Shown piece after piece: positions 53,813-64,000 of a DNA stretch of 64,000 bases (its first letter is position 1; each line of letters starts with the position of its first letter). A program made the position numbers and the translations under genes. The stretch is from positions 143,526,910 through 143,590,909 of the forward strand of contig OZ038378.1 of the NCBI GenBank assembly GCA_964036045.1. Reading direction: 5' to 3'. Below the pieces are notes generated by a model, which did not search any database, had not been told where the DNA came from, and saw only the letters and a program-made list of their open reading frames with translations. The stretch is from Eutreptiella sp. 'Long Island Sound 2002' (lineage: Eukaryota; Euglenozoa; Euglenophyceae; Eutreptiales; Eutreptiaceae).

Positions 53813-54381
53813 TGGTGCACAACCTGCTTGTGCAGTTTTTCAACCCGGACAGCTCAAAAATGGAAGTTTTTGAAACTTGTTTTTGTGATATTGTGATCAC
53901 CTAAAATGACCATCCAAGGTATGTAAAGCATGTTTTAGGCCGTATTTACGTGTTTTTCACCCGATTTGGGTATCAGGTCCAAGGGGGGGGGGGGTCTCCC
54001 AAGGGATTGGTACACAACCTGCTTATGCAGTTTTTCAACCCGGGCAGCTCAAAAATCGAAGTTTTCGAAACTTGTTTTTTTGATACCGTGATCACCTAAA
54101 ATGATCATCCAAGGTATGTAAAGCATGTTTTAGCCGGTATTTATGTAGTTTCCACCCTATTTTGGGTGTGTGTTGCTCGCGGTAGATTCTCTGCGAGGTG
54201 GACTTGCCGAAGGCAATAGAATTTCTGAAACTGATTTTTTTTATACTTTGACCATCCAAAATAATCAAATATCCCATGTGAAGCATGTTTTAGCCCCTTT
54301 TTATGTGTTTTTCACCCTATTTGGGTGTGCAGGGGGGGGGGGGGGGCTCCCAAGGGGTCTAGGGCGCAACCTGCTTATGCA
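53813..54381 (+). repeat. Alpha satellite block 6 and junction, right of E
   Basis: Resumes the interrupted monomer, then two more, the junction block (about 54185) and a diverged monomer (TTTTAGCCCC) that runs into the gap. Confidence 0.95.
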
Positions 54382-54581
54382 NNNNNNNNNNNNNNNNNNN
54401 NNNNNNNNNNNNNNNNNNNNNNNNNNNNNNNNNNNNNNNNNNNNNNNNNNNNNNNNNNNNNNNNNNNNNNNNNNNNNNNNNNNNNNNNNNNNNNNNNNNN
54501 NNNNNNNNNNNNNNNNNNNNNNNNNNNNNNNNNNNNNNNNNNNNNNNNNNNNNNNNNNNNNNNNNNNNNNNNNNNNNNNNN
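54382..54581. other. Assembly gap (200 N)
   Basis: Exactly 200 undetermined bases. Comparison with 56120-56200 shows the missing part is the end of the junction monomer and the start of a beta module. The true length may differ. Confidence 0.99.
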
Positions 54582-55175
54582 AGGGGAAACGCCACATACC
54601 CCCCCATTTTGGCCATTTTGGGGCTATTCGCGTACCCTACCCCAAGGGGTTGAATTGTTAGTTTAACCCCTTGTAAAATCATTATTATTTTGTCCAATAA
54701 ACGCATCCCCCAATGAGTTTTTGGTCCGGACCCCCCCAGACCCCCCCAACTTGAAACCCACTTTTTTCAGGTTTTGAGGGAGGGGGGGGGGTGGGGGTGG
54801 GGGGGGGGGGTCAAAAAATGACCCCCCCTTTTTTTGGGTCGAAAATCATGAATCTTTTTTTTTTTTTTTTGATTTTGAGCCGAAAAAGTTTTTCCGGGTC
54901 CCGACTCTATGGGGTTTGTATGGGGCGGAGTGGGACGAGCGCTTATGCAGTTTATGCACTTTCCAGCCATTTTTGCTATGTTCGTCGACCTCGGTGACCC
55001 CGTGGTACCTACTCTGAGGGGTGCAGGTGGGGATTTTGTGACAGTATATGCCTACTAGGATACGGAAGGACGTTTTTTGCAGTCTCTAGCCTTGCCTGGG
55101 GCCGTCCACAACCCGTGCCAAAGACGCGAAATGACTGTTTCCACCAATAATGGCCTAGTGAATGGGCCAGTACAC
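54582..55175 (+). repeat. Beta satellite module 6 (5' end in the gap)
   Basis: Same structure as the other beta modules, lacking the CACCTCGCAGAGG start because of the gap. Confidence 0.9.
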
Positions 55176-56157
55176 AACCTGCTTATGCAGTTTTTCAACC
55201 TGGGCAGCTCAAAAATCGAAGTTTTCGAAACTTGTTTGTTTGATATTGTGACCACCTAAAATGACCATCCAAGCTATGTAAAGCATGTTTTAGGCCGTAT
55301 TTACGTGTTTTTCACCCTATTTGGGTATTAGGTCCGGGGGGGAGGGGGTGGGGGGGGGGGCTCCCAAGGGATTGGTACACAACCTGCTTATGCAGTTTTC
55401 ACCTTGGACAGCTCAAAAATCGAAGTTTTCGAAACTTATTTTTTTGATATTCTGATCACCTAAAATGACCATCCAAGCTATGTAAAGCATGTTTTAGGCC
55501 GTATTTGGGTGTTTTGTCCCCTATTTGGGTATTGGGTGGGGGGGGGGGGGGTCTCCCAAAAGAATGGTACACAACCTGCTTATGCAGTTTTTCACCCCGG
55601 ACAGCTCAAAAATCGAAGTTTTTGAAACTGGTTTTTTTGGTATTGTCATCACCTAAAATGACCATCCAAGCTATGTAAAGCATGTTTTAGGCCGTATTTA
55701 CGTGTTTTTCACCCGATTTGGGTATTAGGTCCGGGGGGGTCTCCCAAGGGATTGGTACACAACCTGCTGATGCAGTTTTTCACCCCGGGCAGCTCAAAAA
55801 TGGAAGTTTTCGAAACTTATTTTTTTGATATCATGATCACCTAAAATGACCATCCAAGGTATGTAAAGCATGTTTTAGCCCGTATTTATGTAGTTTTCAC
55901 CCTATTTAGGGTGTGTGTGGCTTGGGGTAGATTCTCTGCGAGGTGGACTTGCCGAAGGCAATAGAATTTCTGAAACTGATTTTTTTGATACTTTGACCAT
56001 CCAAAATGATCAAATATCCCATGTGAAGCATGTTTTAGCCCCTTTTTATGTGTTTTTCACCCTATTTGGGTGTGGGGGGGGGGGGGGGGCTCCCAAGGGG
56101 TCTAGGGCGCAACCTGCTTATGCAGTTTTCCCGCCTCAACAGCTCAAAAATGGAAAT
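55176..56157 (+). repeat. Alpha satellite block 7 and junction
   Basis: Four monomers (one with GGCCGTATTTGGGTG replacing the usual TTTACG), the junction block near 55930 and one diverged TTTTAGCCCC monomer. Confidence 0.95.
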
Positions 56158-56785
56158 CACCTCGCAGAGGTTGTTAGATCAAAGCCAGGCAGGCGTATAT
56201 AGGGGAAAACGCCACATACCCCCCCATTTTGGCCATTTTGGGGCTATTCGCGTACCCTACCCCAAGGGGTTGAATTGTTAGTTTAACCCCTTGTAAAATC
56301 ATTATTTTGTCCAATAAACGCATCCCCCAATGAGTTTTTGGTCCGGACCCCCCCAGACCCCCCCCACTTGAAACCCACTTTTTTCAGGTTTTGAGGGAGG
56401 GGGGGGGGGTGGGGGGGGGGGTCAAAAAATGACCCCCCCTTTTTTTGGGTCGAAAATCATGAATCTTTTGGTTTTTTTTGATTTTGAGCCGAAAAAGTTT
56501 TTCCGGCTCCCGACTCCATAGGGTTTGTATGGGGCGGAGTGGGACGAGCGCTTATGCAGTTTATGCACTTTTTGGCCATTTTTGCTATGTTCGTCGACCT
56601 CGGTGACCCTGTGGTACCTACTCTGAGGGGTGAAAGTGGGGATGTTGTGACAGTATATGCCTACTAGGATACGGAAGGACGTTTTTTGCAGTCTCTAGCC
56701 TTGCCTGGGGCCGTCCACAACCCGTGCCAAAGACGCGAAATGACTGTTTCCACCAATAATGGCTTAGTGAATGGGCCAGTACACA
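56158..56785 (+). repeat. Beta satellite module 7
   Basis: Same structure as 35428-36040. Confidence 0.9.
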
Positions 56786-57136
56786 CAACCTGCTTATGCC
56801 GTTTTTCACCCCAGGCAGCTCAAAAATCGAAGTTTCCGAAACTTGTTTTTTTGATATTGTGACCACACAATATGACCATCCAAGGTATGTAAAGCATGTT
56901 TTAGGCCGTATTTTACGTGTTTTTCACCCTATTTGGGTATTAGGTCCGGGGGGGGGGTCTTCCAAGGGATTGGTACACAACCTGCTTATGCAATTTTTCA
57001 CTATGGGCAGCTCAAAAATCGAAGTTTTCGAAACTTGTTTTTTTGATGTTGTGACCACCTAAAATGACCATCCAAGCTATGCAAAGCATGTTTTAGGCCG
57101 TATTTGCGTGTTTTTCACCGTATTTGGGTATCAGGT

Positions 57137-57168
<32 letters not shown>

Positions 57169-58970
57169 CTCCCAAGGGACGGGTGCACAACCTGCTTATG
57201 CAGTTTTTCACCCCGGGCAGCTCAAAAATCGAAGTTTCCGAAACTTGTTTTTTTGATATTGTGACCACACAATATGACCATCCAAGGTATGTAAAGCATG
57301 TTTTAGGCCGTATTTACGTGTTTTTCACCCTATTTGGGTATTAGGTCCGGGGGGGGGGGTCTTCCAAGGGATTGGTACACAACCTGCTTATGCAATTTTT
57401 CACTATGGGCAGCTCAAAAATCGAAGTTTTCGAAACTTGTTTTTTTGATGTTGTGGACCACCTAAAATGACCATCCAAGCTATGCAAAGCATGTTTTAGG
57501 CCGTATTTGCGTGTTTTTCACCGTATTTGGGTGTTAGGTCCGGGGGGGGGGGGGGGGGGGGCTCCCAAGGGACGGGTGCACAACCTGCTTATGCAGTTTT
57601 TCAACCCGGACAGCTCAAAAATCGAAGTTTTGAAACTTTTTTTTTTGATATTGTGACCACCCAAAATGACATTTCAAGCTATGGAAAGCATGTTTTAGGC
57701 CGTATTTACGTGTTTTTCACCCCATTTGGGTGTTGGGTCCGGGGGGGGGGTGTGTCTCCCAAGGGACGGGTGCACAACCTCCTTACGCAGTTTTTCACCC
57801 CGGACAGGTCAGAAATGGAAGTTTTCGAAACTTGTTTTTTTGATATTGTGACCACATAAAATGACCATCCAAGCTATGAAAATCATGTTTTAGGCCGCAT
57901 TTACGTGTTTTTCACCCTTTTTGGGTGTTAGGTCGGGGGGGGGGGGGTCTCCAAGGGACGGGTGCACAACCTGCTTATGCAGTTTTTCACCCCGGGCAGC
58001 TCAAAAATCGAAGTTTTCGAAACTTGTTTTTGTGATATTGTGACCACCTAAAATGACCATCCAAGGTATGTAAAGCATGTTTTAGGCCGTATTTACATGT
58101 TTTTCACCCTATTTGGGTATTAGGTCCGGGGGGGAGGGGGGGGGGGGGCTCCCAAGGGATTGGTACACAACCTGCTTATGCAGTTTTTCACCCCGGGCAG
58201 CTCAAAAATCGAAGTTTTCGAAACTTGTTTTTTTGATATTGTCACCACTAAAATGACCATCCAAGGTATGTAAAGCATGATTTAGGCCGTATTTACATGT
58301 TTTTCACCCTATTTGGGTATTGGCCGCACGGGGGGGGGGGGGGGTCTCCCAAGGGATTGGTACACAACCTGCTTATGCAGTTTTTCACCCTGGGCAGCTC
58401 AAAAATCGAAGTTTTCGAAACTTGTTTTTTTGATATCGTCACCACACAATATGACCATCCAAGGTATGTAAAGCATGTTTTAGGCCGTATTTATGTAGTT
58501 TTTACCTTATTTAGGGTGTGTGTGGCTTGGGGTAGAATCTCTGCGAGGTGGACTTGCCGAAGGCAATAGAATTTCTGAAACTGATTTTTTTGATACTTTG
58601 ACCATCCAAAATGATCAAATATCCCATGTGAAGCATGTTTTAGCCCCTTTTTATGTGTTTTTCACCCTATTTGGGTGTTGGGGGGGGGGTGGCTCCCAAG
58701 GGGTCTAGGGCGCAACCTGCTTGTGCAGTTTTCCCGCCTCAACAGCTCAAAAATGGAAATTTCTGAAACTGATTTTTTTGATACTTTGACCATCCAAAAT
58801 GATCAAATATCCCCATGTGAAGCATGTTTTAGCCCCCTTTTATGCGTTTTTCACCCTATTTGGGTGTTGGGGGTGGGGTGGCTCCAAGGGGTCTAGGGCA
58901 CAACTTGCTTATGCAGCTTTCCCGCCTCAGCAGCTCAAGAATGGTTGCTCTCCTCTCCCCTCTTCGAGGT
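56786..58970 (+). repeat. Alpha satellite block 8 and terminal junction
   Basis: About nine monomers with the longest G tract of the window (about 57138-57168), the junction block near 58530 and two consecutive diverged TTTTAGCCCC monomers. The array ends at about 58970, where CCGAAGGCAATAGAATTTCA meets the 1.15-kb units. Confidence 0.95.
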
Positions 58971-59145
58971 GCCCTGCCGAAGGCAATAGAATTTCACCTG
59001 AATCTGAAGCACCACGACGGAGTTCTGATTTTTGCCCATTTCGCGCGTGCTGCTTGCTTGCTTGCTTGCTTGCTGCTAAACCTGTTAGGTCCACCCTAGA
59101 CCCTAAAGAGGGTTATAAAACCAAGACTGGTTCCACCAGCTCGGT

Positions 59146-59166
59146 GACCCTAACCCTAACCCTAAT
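59146..59166 (+). repeat. Interstitial telomeric repeat (CCCTAA)3
   Basis: GACCCTAACCCTAACCCTAA followed by TCAAGAC. Other units have a single CCCTAA here. Confidence 0.9.
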
Positions 59167-62100
59167 CAAGACTGAATATTGGGACCGAGCTGGTGGGGGA
59201 GGGAACATTAGATATGAATGGTGAGGGACATCAAGAATGAGTCACACATTGATGGCTCTTGACAAAGTGAAATACACCTGAACCCCATCACCACGAGGCC
59301 CACTTTCAAGGCTTTTTGGACTTCTCAGGGGCCAAAATGCCCCAAAATGGGCTCAAAATGGGCTCATTTCACCCTTTTGTGCACCCCAAATGGTCTACGA
59401 TGAGTTTTGGAAAAATGTGTTTTTGACCCATTTTTGACCCATTTTTGGTCCCAAAACAGCCCATTTTCAAGGCATTTTGGGATTTTTGGAGGACCCAAAT
59501 GGGCCACCACAAGCTCAAAAACAGTCCAAAAACACTTGTTTTAGCGTCGCACATGGTCTAGGATCATTTTTGCGGAAAGTCATATTTTTACCCCTTTCGG
59601 ACCCTGTTGACCCATTTGGGTACCCACCTGTTTGGGCTTGAGCTTGCAGGTTGCCACAGCCTAGTGGGCCTAGTTATTGGGGTCTAGGCGTCCGTTTGGG
59701 CAATTCTGAGGGGTGGAAACCACAAAACGTGGGGGGTTGCGGGTGGAGTAGGTGCCCTCGGAATCGCATTTTGAGCCATGTAGCCAAAGATATGGCCTAT
59801 TCTTGGTTTGTGGCTATCGGCAGTTGGAGCTTCTGGGGGCCTTTTTGGGCCGCTTCCGCGGCATATCATGGAGTTAGAGGGCCGCAAAGAGCTCGTTGAC
59901 ACGGGGAAGTCAAGCGGCACGTGGAGTGTACCCACCGTTTCCCTTCGTTTGGCCGTTTTGAATGTGTTCCAGGGCATTTTTGGCCCAAAAATGGCTGTTT
60001 TTGGCCCTAAACTGCAGTTTCTGAAACTGAGGTCCGCCACTTGCGAATCCCGTTCCCGGCCGCCACCGTTGAGTTTCTTGCTCAAACTTTGTGTGATTGT
60101 ACTTCACACCCATAGGTATCATCCACCAAAATTTCACCCGAATCTGAAGCACCACGACGGAAATCTGATTTTTACCCATTTCGCGCGTGCTGCTGCTTGC
60201 TGCTTGCTGCTGCTTGCTGCTGCTTGCTGCTGCTGCTGCTAAACCTGGTAGGTCCACCCTAGACACTAAAAAGGGTTATAAAACCAAGACTGGTTCCACC
60301 AGCTCGGTGACCCTAATCAAGACTGAATATTGGGACCGAGCTGGTGGGGGAGGGAACATCAGCTATGATTGGTGAGGGACATCAAGAATGATTTACACAT
60401 TGATGGCTCTTGACAAAGTGAAATCAGCTTGCAAGTGAACCCCATCACCACGAGGCCCACTTTCAAGGCTTTTTGGACTTCTGAGGGCCAAAATGCCCCA
60501 AAATGGGCTCAAAATGGGCTCATTTTACCCGTTTGTGCACCCCGAATGGTCCAGGATGAGGTTTGGAAAAATGTGTTTTTGACCCACTTTTGACCCATTT
60601 TTGGTCCCAAAAAGCCCATTTTCAAGGCATTTGGGGATTTTCGGAGGAACAAAATGGGCCACCACAAGCCCAAAACGGTCCAAAATTACTTGTTTTAGCG
60701 TCGCACATGGTCTAGGGTCATTTTTGAAAAAAGTCATCTTTTTGCCCCTACTAGACCCTGTTGACCCATTTGGGCACCCACCTGTTTGGGCTTGGGCTTG
60801 CAGCTTGCCGCAGCCTAGTGGGCCTAGGTATTGGGGTCTAGGCGTCTGTTTGGGCAATTTTGAGGGTTGGAAACCACAAAACGTGGGGGGTTGCGGGTGG
60901 AGTAGGTGCCCTCGGAATCGCATTTTGAGCCATGTAGCCAAAGATATGGCCTATTCTTGGTTTGTGGCTATCGGCAGTTGGAGCTTCTGGGGGCCTTTTT
61001 GGGCCGCTTCCGCGGCATATCATGGAGTTAGAGGGCCGCAAAGAGCTCGTTGACACGGGGAAGTCAAGCGGCACGTGGAGTGTACCCACCGTTTCCCTTC
61101 GTTTGGCCGTTTTGAATGTGTTCCAGGGCATTTTTGGCCCAAAAATGGCTGTTTTTGGCCCTAAACTGCAGTTTCTGAAACTGAGGTCCGCCACTTGCGA
61201 ATCCCGTTCCCGGCCGCCACCGTTGAGTTTCTTGCTCAAACTTTGTGTGATTGTACTTCACACCCATAGGTATCATCCACCAAAATTTCACCCGAATCTG
61301 AAGCACCACGACGGAAATCTGATTTTTACCCATTTCGCGCGTGCTGCTGCTTGCTGCTTGCTGCTGTTTGCTGCTGCTTGCTGCTGCTGCTGCTAAACCT
61401 GGTAGGTCCACCCTAGACACTAAAAAGGGTTATAAAACCAAGACTGGTTCCACCAGCTCGGTGACCCTAATCAAGACTGAATATTGGGACCGAGCTGGTG
61501 GGGGAGGGAACATCAGCTATGATTGGTGAGGGACATCAAGAATGATTCACACATTGATGGCTCTTGACAAAGTGAAATCAGCTTGCAAGTGAACCCCATC
61601 ACCACGAGGCCCACTTTCAAGGCTTTTTGGACTTCTGAGGGCCAAAATGCCCCAAAATGGGCTCAAAATGGGCTCATTTTACCCGTTTGTGCACCCCGAA
61701 TGGTCCAGGATGAGGTTTGGAAAAATGTGTTTTTGACCCACTTTTGACCCATTTTTGGTCCCAAAACAGCCCATTTTCAAGGCATTTGGGGATTTTCGGA
61801 GGAACAAAATGGGCCACCACAAGCCCAAAACGGTCCAAAAATACTTGTTTTAGCGTCGCACATGGTCTAGGGTCATTTTTGAAAAAAGTCATCTTTTTGC
61901 CCCTACTAGACCCTGTTGACCCATTTGGGCACCCACCTGTTTGGGCTTGGGCTTGCAGCTTGCCGCAGCCTAGTGGGCCTAGGTATTGGGGTCTAGGCGT
62001 CTGTTTGGGCAATTTTGAGGGTTGGAAACCACAAAACGTGGGGGGTTGCGGGTGGAGTAGGTGCCCTCGGAATCGCATTTTGAGCCATGTAGCCAAAGAT

Positions 62101-63753
62101 ATGGCCTATTCTTGGTTTGTGGCTATCGGCAGTTGGAGCTTCTGGGGGCCTTTTCGGGCCGCTTCCGCGGCATATCATGGAGTTAGAGGGCCGCAAAGAG
62201 CTCGTTGACACGGGGAAGTCAAGCGGCACGTGGAGTGTACCCACCGTTTCCCTTCGTTTGGCCGTTTTGAATGTGTTCCAGGGCATTTTTGGCCCAAAAA
62301 TGGCTGTTTTTGGCCCTAAACTGCAGTTTCTGAAACTGAGGTCCGCCACTTGCGAATCCCGTTCCCGGCCGCCTGCGTTGAGTTTCTTGCTCAAACTTTG
62401 TGTGATTGTACTTCACACCCATAGGTATCATCCACCAAAATTTCACCCGAATCTGAAGCACCACGACGGAAATCTGATTTTTACCCATTTCGCGCGTGCT
62501 GCTGCTTGCTGCCTGCTGCTGCTTGCTGCTGCTTGCTGCTGCTGCTGCTAAACCTGGTAGGTCCACCCTAGACACTAAAAAGGGTTATAAAACCAAGACT
62601 GGTTCCACCAGCTCGGTGACCCTAATCAAGACTGAATATTGGGACCGAGCTGGTGGGGGAGGGAACATCAGCTATGATTGGTGAGGGACATCAAGAATGA
62701 TTCACACATTGATGGCTCTTGACAAAGTGAAATCAGCTTGCAAGTGAACCCCATCACCACGAGGCCCACTTTCAAGGCTTTTTGGACTTCTAAGGGCCAA
62801 AATCCCCCAAAATGGGCTCAAAATGGGCTCATTTCACCCGTTTGTGCACCCCAAATGGTCTAGGATGAGGTTTGGAAAAATGCGTTTTATACCCATTTTT
62901 GACCCATTTTTGGTCCCGAAACCCCCCATTTTCAAGGCATTTGGGGATTTTCGGAGGAACAAAATGGGCCACCACAAGCTCAAAACGGTCCAAAAACACT
63001 AGTTTTAGCGTCGCACATGGTCTAGGATCATTTTTGAGAAAAGTCATTTTTTTGCCCCTACTGGACCCTGTTGACCCATTTGGGCACCCACCTGTTTGGG
63101 CTTGAGCTTGCAGCTTGCCGCAGCCTAGTGGGCCTAGGTATGGGGGTCTAGGCGTCCGTTTGGGCAATTCTAAGGGGTGGAAACCACAAAAAGTGGCGGG
63201 TTGCGGGTGGAGTAGGTGCCCTCGGAATCGCATTTTGAGCCATGTAGCCCAAGATATGGCCTATTCTTGGTTTGTGGCTGTCGGCATTTGGAGCTTCTGG
63301 GGGCCTTTTTGGGCCGTTTCCGGGACATATCATGGAGTTAGAGGGCTGCAAAGAGCTCATTGACACGGGGAAGTCAAGCCGCACGTGTAGTGTACCCATC
63401 GTTTCCCTTCGTTTGGCCGTTTTGAATGCGTTCCGGGGCTTTTTCGGCCCAAAAATTGGCTATTTTTGGGCCCTGAACTGCAGTTTTTGAAACTGAGGTA
63501 TGCCATTTGCGAATCCCGTTCCCGGCCGCCACCGTTGAGTTTCTTGCTCAAACTTTGTGTGATTGTACTTCACACCCATAGGTATCATCCACCAAAATTT
63601 CACTGGAATCCAAAGCACCACGACGGAGTTCTGATTTTGGCCCATTTCGCGCGTGCTGCTTGCTGCTTGCTTGCTGCTTGCTTGCTAAACCTGGTAGGTC
63701 CACCCTAGACCCTAAAAAGGGTTATAAAACCAAGACTGGTTCCACCAGCTCGG

Positions 63754-63791
63754 TGACCCTAACCCTAGGGTTAACCCTAACCCTAGGGCTA
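63754..63791. repeat. Interstitial telomeric repeats in both orientations
   Basis: CCCTAACCCTAGGGTTAACC followed by CTAACCCTAGGGCTAA: telomere units in both orientations meet at CCCTAGGGTTAA. Confidence 0.85.
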
Positions 63792-64000
63792 ATCAAGACT
63801 GAATATTGGGACCGAGCTGGTGGGGGAGGGAACATCAGCAATGACTGGTGAGGGACATCAAGAATGATTCACACATTGATGGCTCTTGACAAAGTGAAAT
63901 CAGCTTGCAAGTGAACCCCATCACCACGAGGCCCACTTTCAAGGCTTTTTGGACTTCTGAGGGCCAAAATGCCCCAAAATGGGCTCAAAATGGGCTCATT

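Larger units (their letters stand above)
58975..64000 (+). repeat. 1.15-kb subtelomere-like tandem units
   Basis: Equivalent points (TAAACCTGGTAGGTCCACCC) fall at 59087, 60240, 61394, 62549 and 63686, spacings 1,153, 1,154, 1,155 and 1,137 bp. The array runs out of the window. Each unit has a (GCT)n/(CTTG)n tract, a GTGACCCTAA telomere-like seed, an inverted repeat CCACCAGCTCGGT/ACCGAGCTGGTGG (13-bp stem), and a long GC-moderate body. The units starting 60240 and 61394 are nearly identical. The flanking ones are more diverged. Open frames of 60-160 codons recur in each unit but only because the units repeat. Confidence 0.95.

Noticed and set aside
36060-58900. Recurrent open frames of 60-120 codons in the satellite (for example reading NLLMQFFTPDSSKIEV)
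   Set aside because: They recur because the monomer is about 195 bp (65 codons). Many copies have TAA at the ACCTAAAATG variant and frame changes at the G tract, so there is no sign of selection for protein.
63754-63791. True chromosome end
   Set aside because: The telomere motif is short and followed by more subterminal repeat, so it is interstitial.
59300-63900. 130-160 codon frames repeated in the 1.15-kb units
   Set aside because: Present in several frames and both strands, tied to the repeat unit, without any domain or start context.

Overview
The window is nuclear DNA of a eukaryote. It has GT-AG introns, piggyBac-, Harbinger- and CMC/KDZ-like transposases, TTAGGG-type telomeric motifs and long satellite arrays, and no bacterial operons, CRISPR, rRNA or confident tRNA genes. 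The best host-gene candidate is a two-exon OPR-like-repeat/RAP-domain protein, a class mostly found in plastid-bearing protists, so a microalga is likely. I cannot name the species.

Layout. Positions 1-9460 are gene-poor: small repeats, a coiled-coil exon (3917-4202), two short non-coding elements ending in TCCTTT (4791-5222 and 5542-5968), and a frameshifted Harbinger-type transposase (7297-8244). Positions 9461-19065 are a nest of transposons. An outer element A contains element D, which carries a SET-domain reading frame and a transposase remnant. D contains element B. Element C, carrying a piggyBac-type transposase and a spliced coiled-coil gene, sits near the right end of A. A, B, C and the two small elements share TCCTTTGGCTAC-type ends and are all flanked by ATAT. 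Two reconstructed empty sites indicate that ATAT is a 4-bp target duplication. Positions 19247-22580 hold a probable minus-strand gene with a SUMO-interaction-like motif and large palindromes. Positions 22583-28033 hold the OPR-like/RAP gene. Positions 28034-33990 are mostly unassigned, with a minus-strand KCTD/BTB fragment at 31439-32011.

From 33995 to the end the window is satellite. About 50 monomers of roughly 195 bp ('alpha') alternate with 0.6-kb 'beta' modules (34978-58970, including a 200-base N gap), followed by 1.15-kb subtelomere-like units with telomeric seeds (58975-64000). A 7,128-bp DNA transposon, E (46685-53812), sits inside one alpha monomer. It has inverted ends starting TGTACCCTTCGTGAAC and a 2-bp TG duplication. 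It encodes a 587-aa CMC/KDZ-like DDE transposase and a separate multi-exon gene with a 2-oxoglutarate/Fe(II) dioxygenase-like domain.

The two most unusual themes are (1) a piggyBac-like family that appears to use ATAT rather than TTAA, and (2) elements with related CMC/KDZ-like transposases that carry chromatin- or nucleic-acid-modifying-type domains (2OG-Fe(II) in E, SET in D). In both C and E the introns are filled with the element's own palindromic repeat motif.
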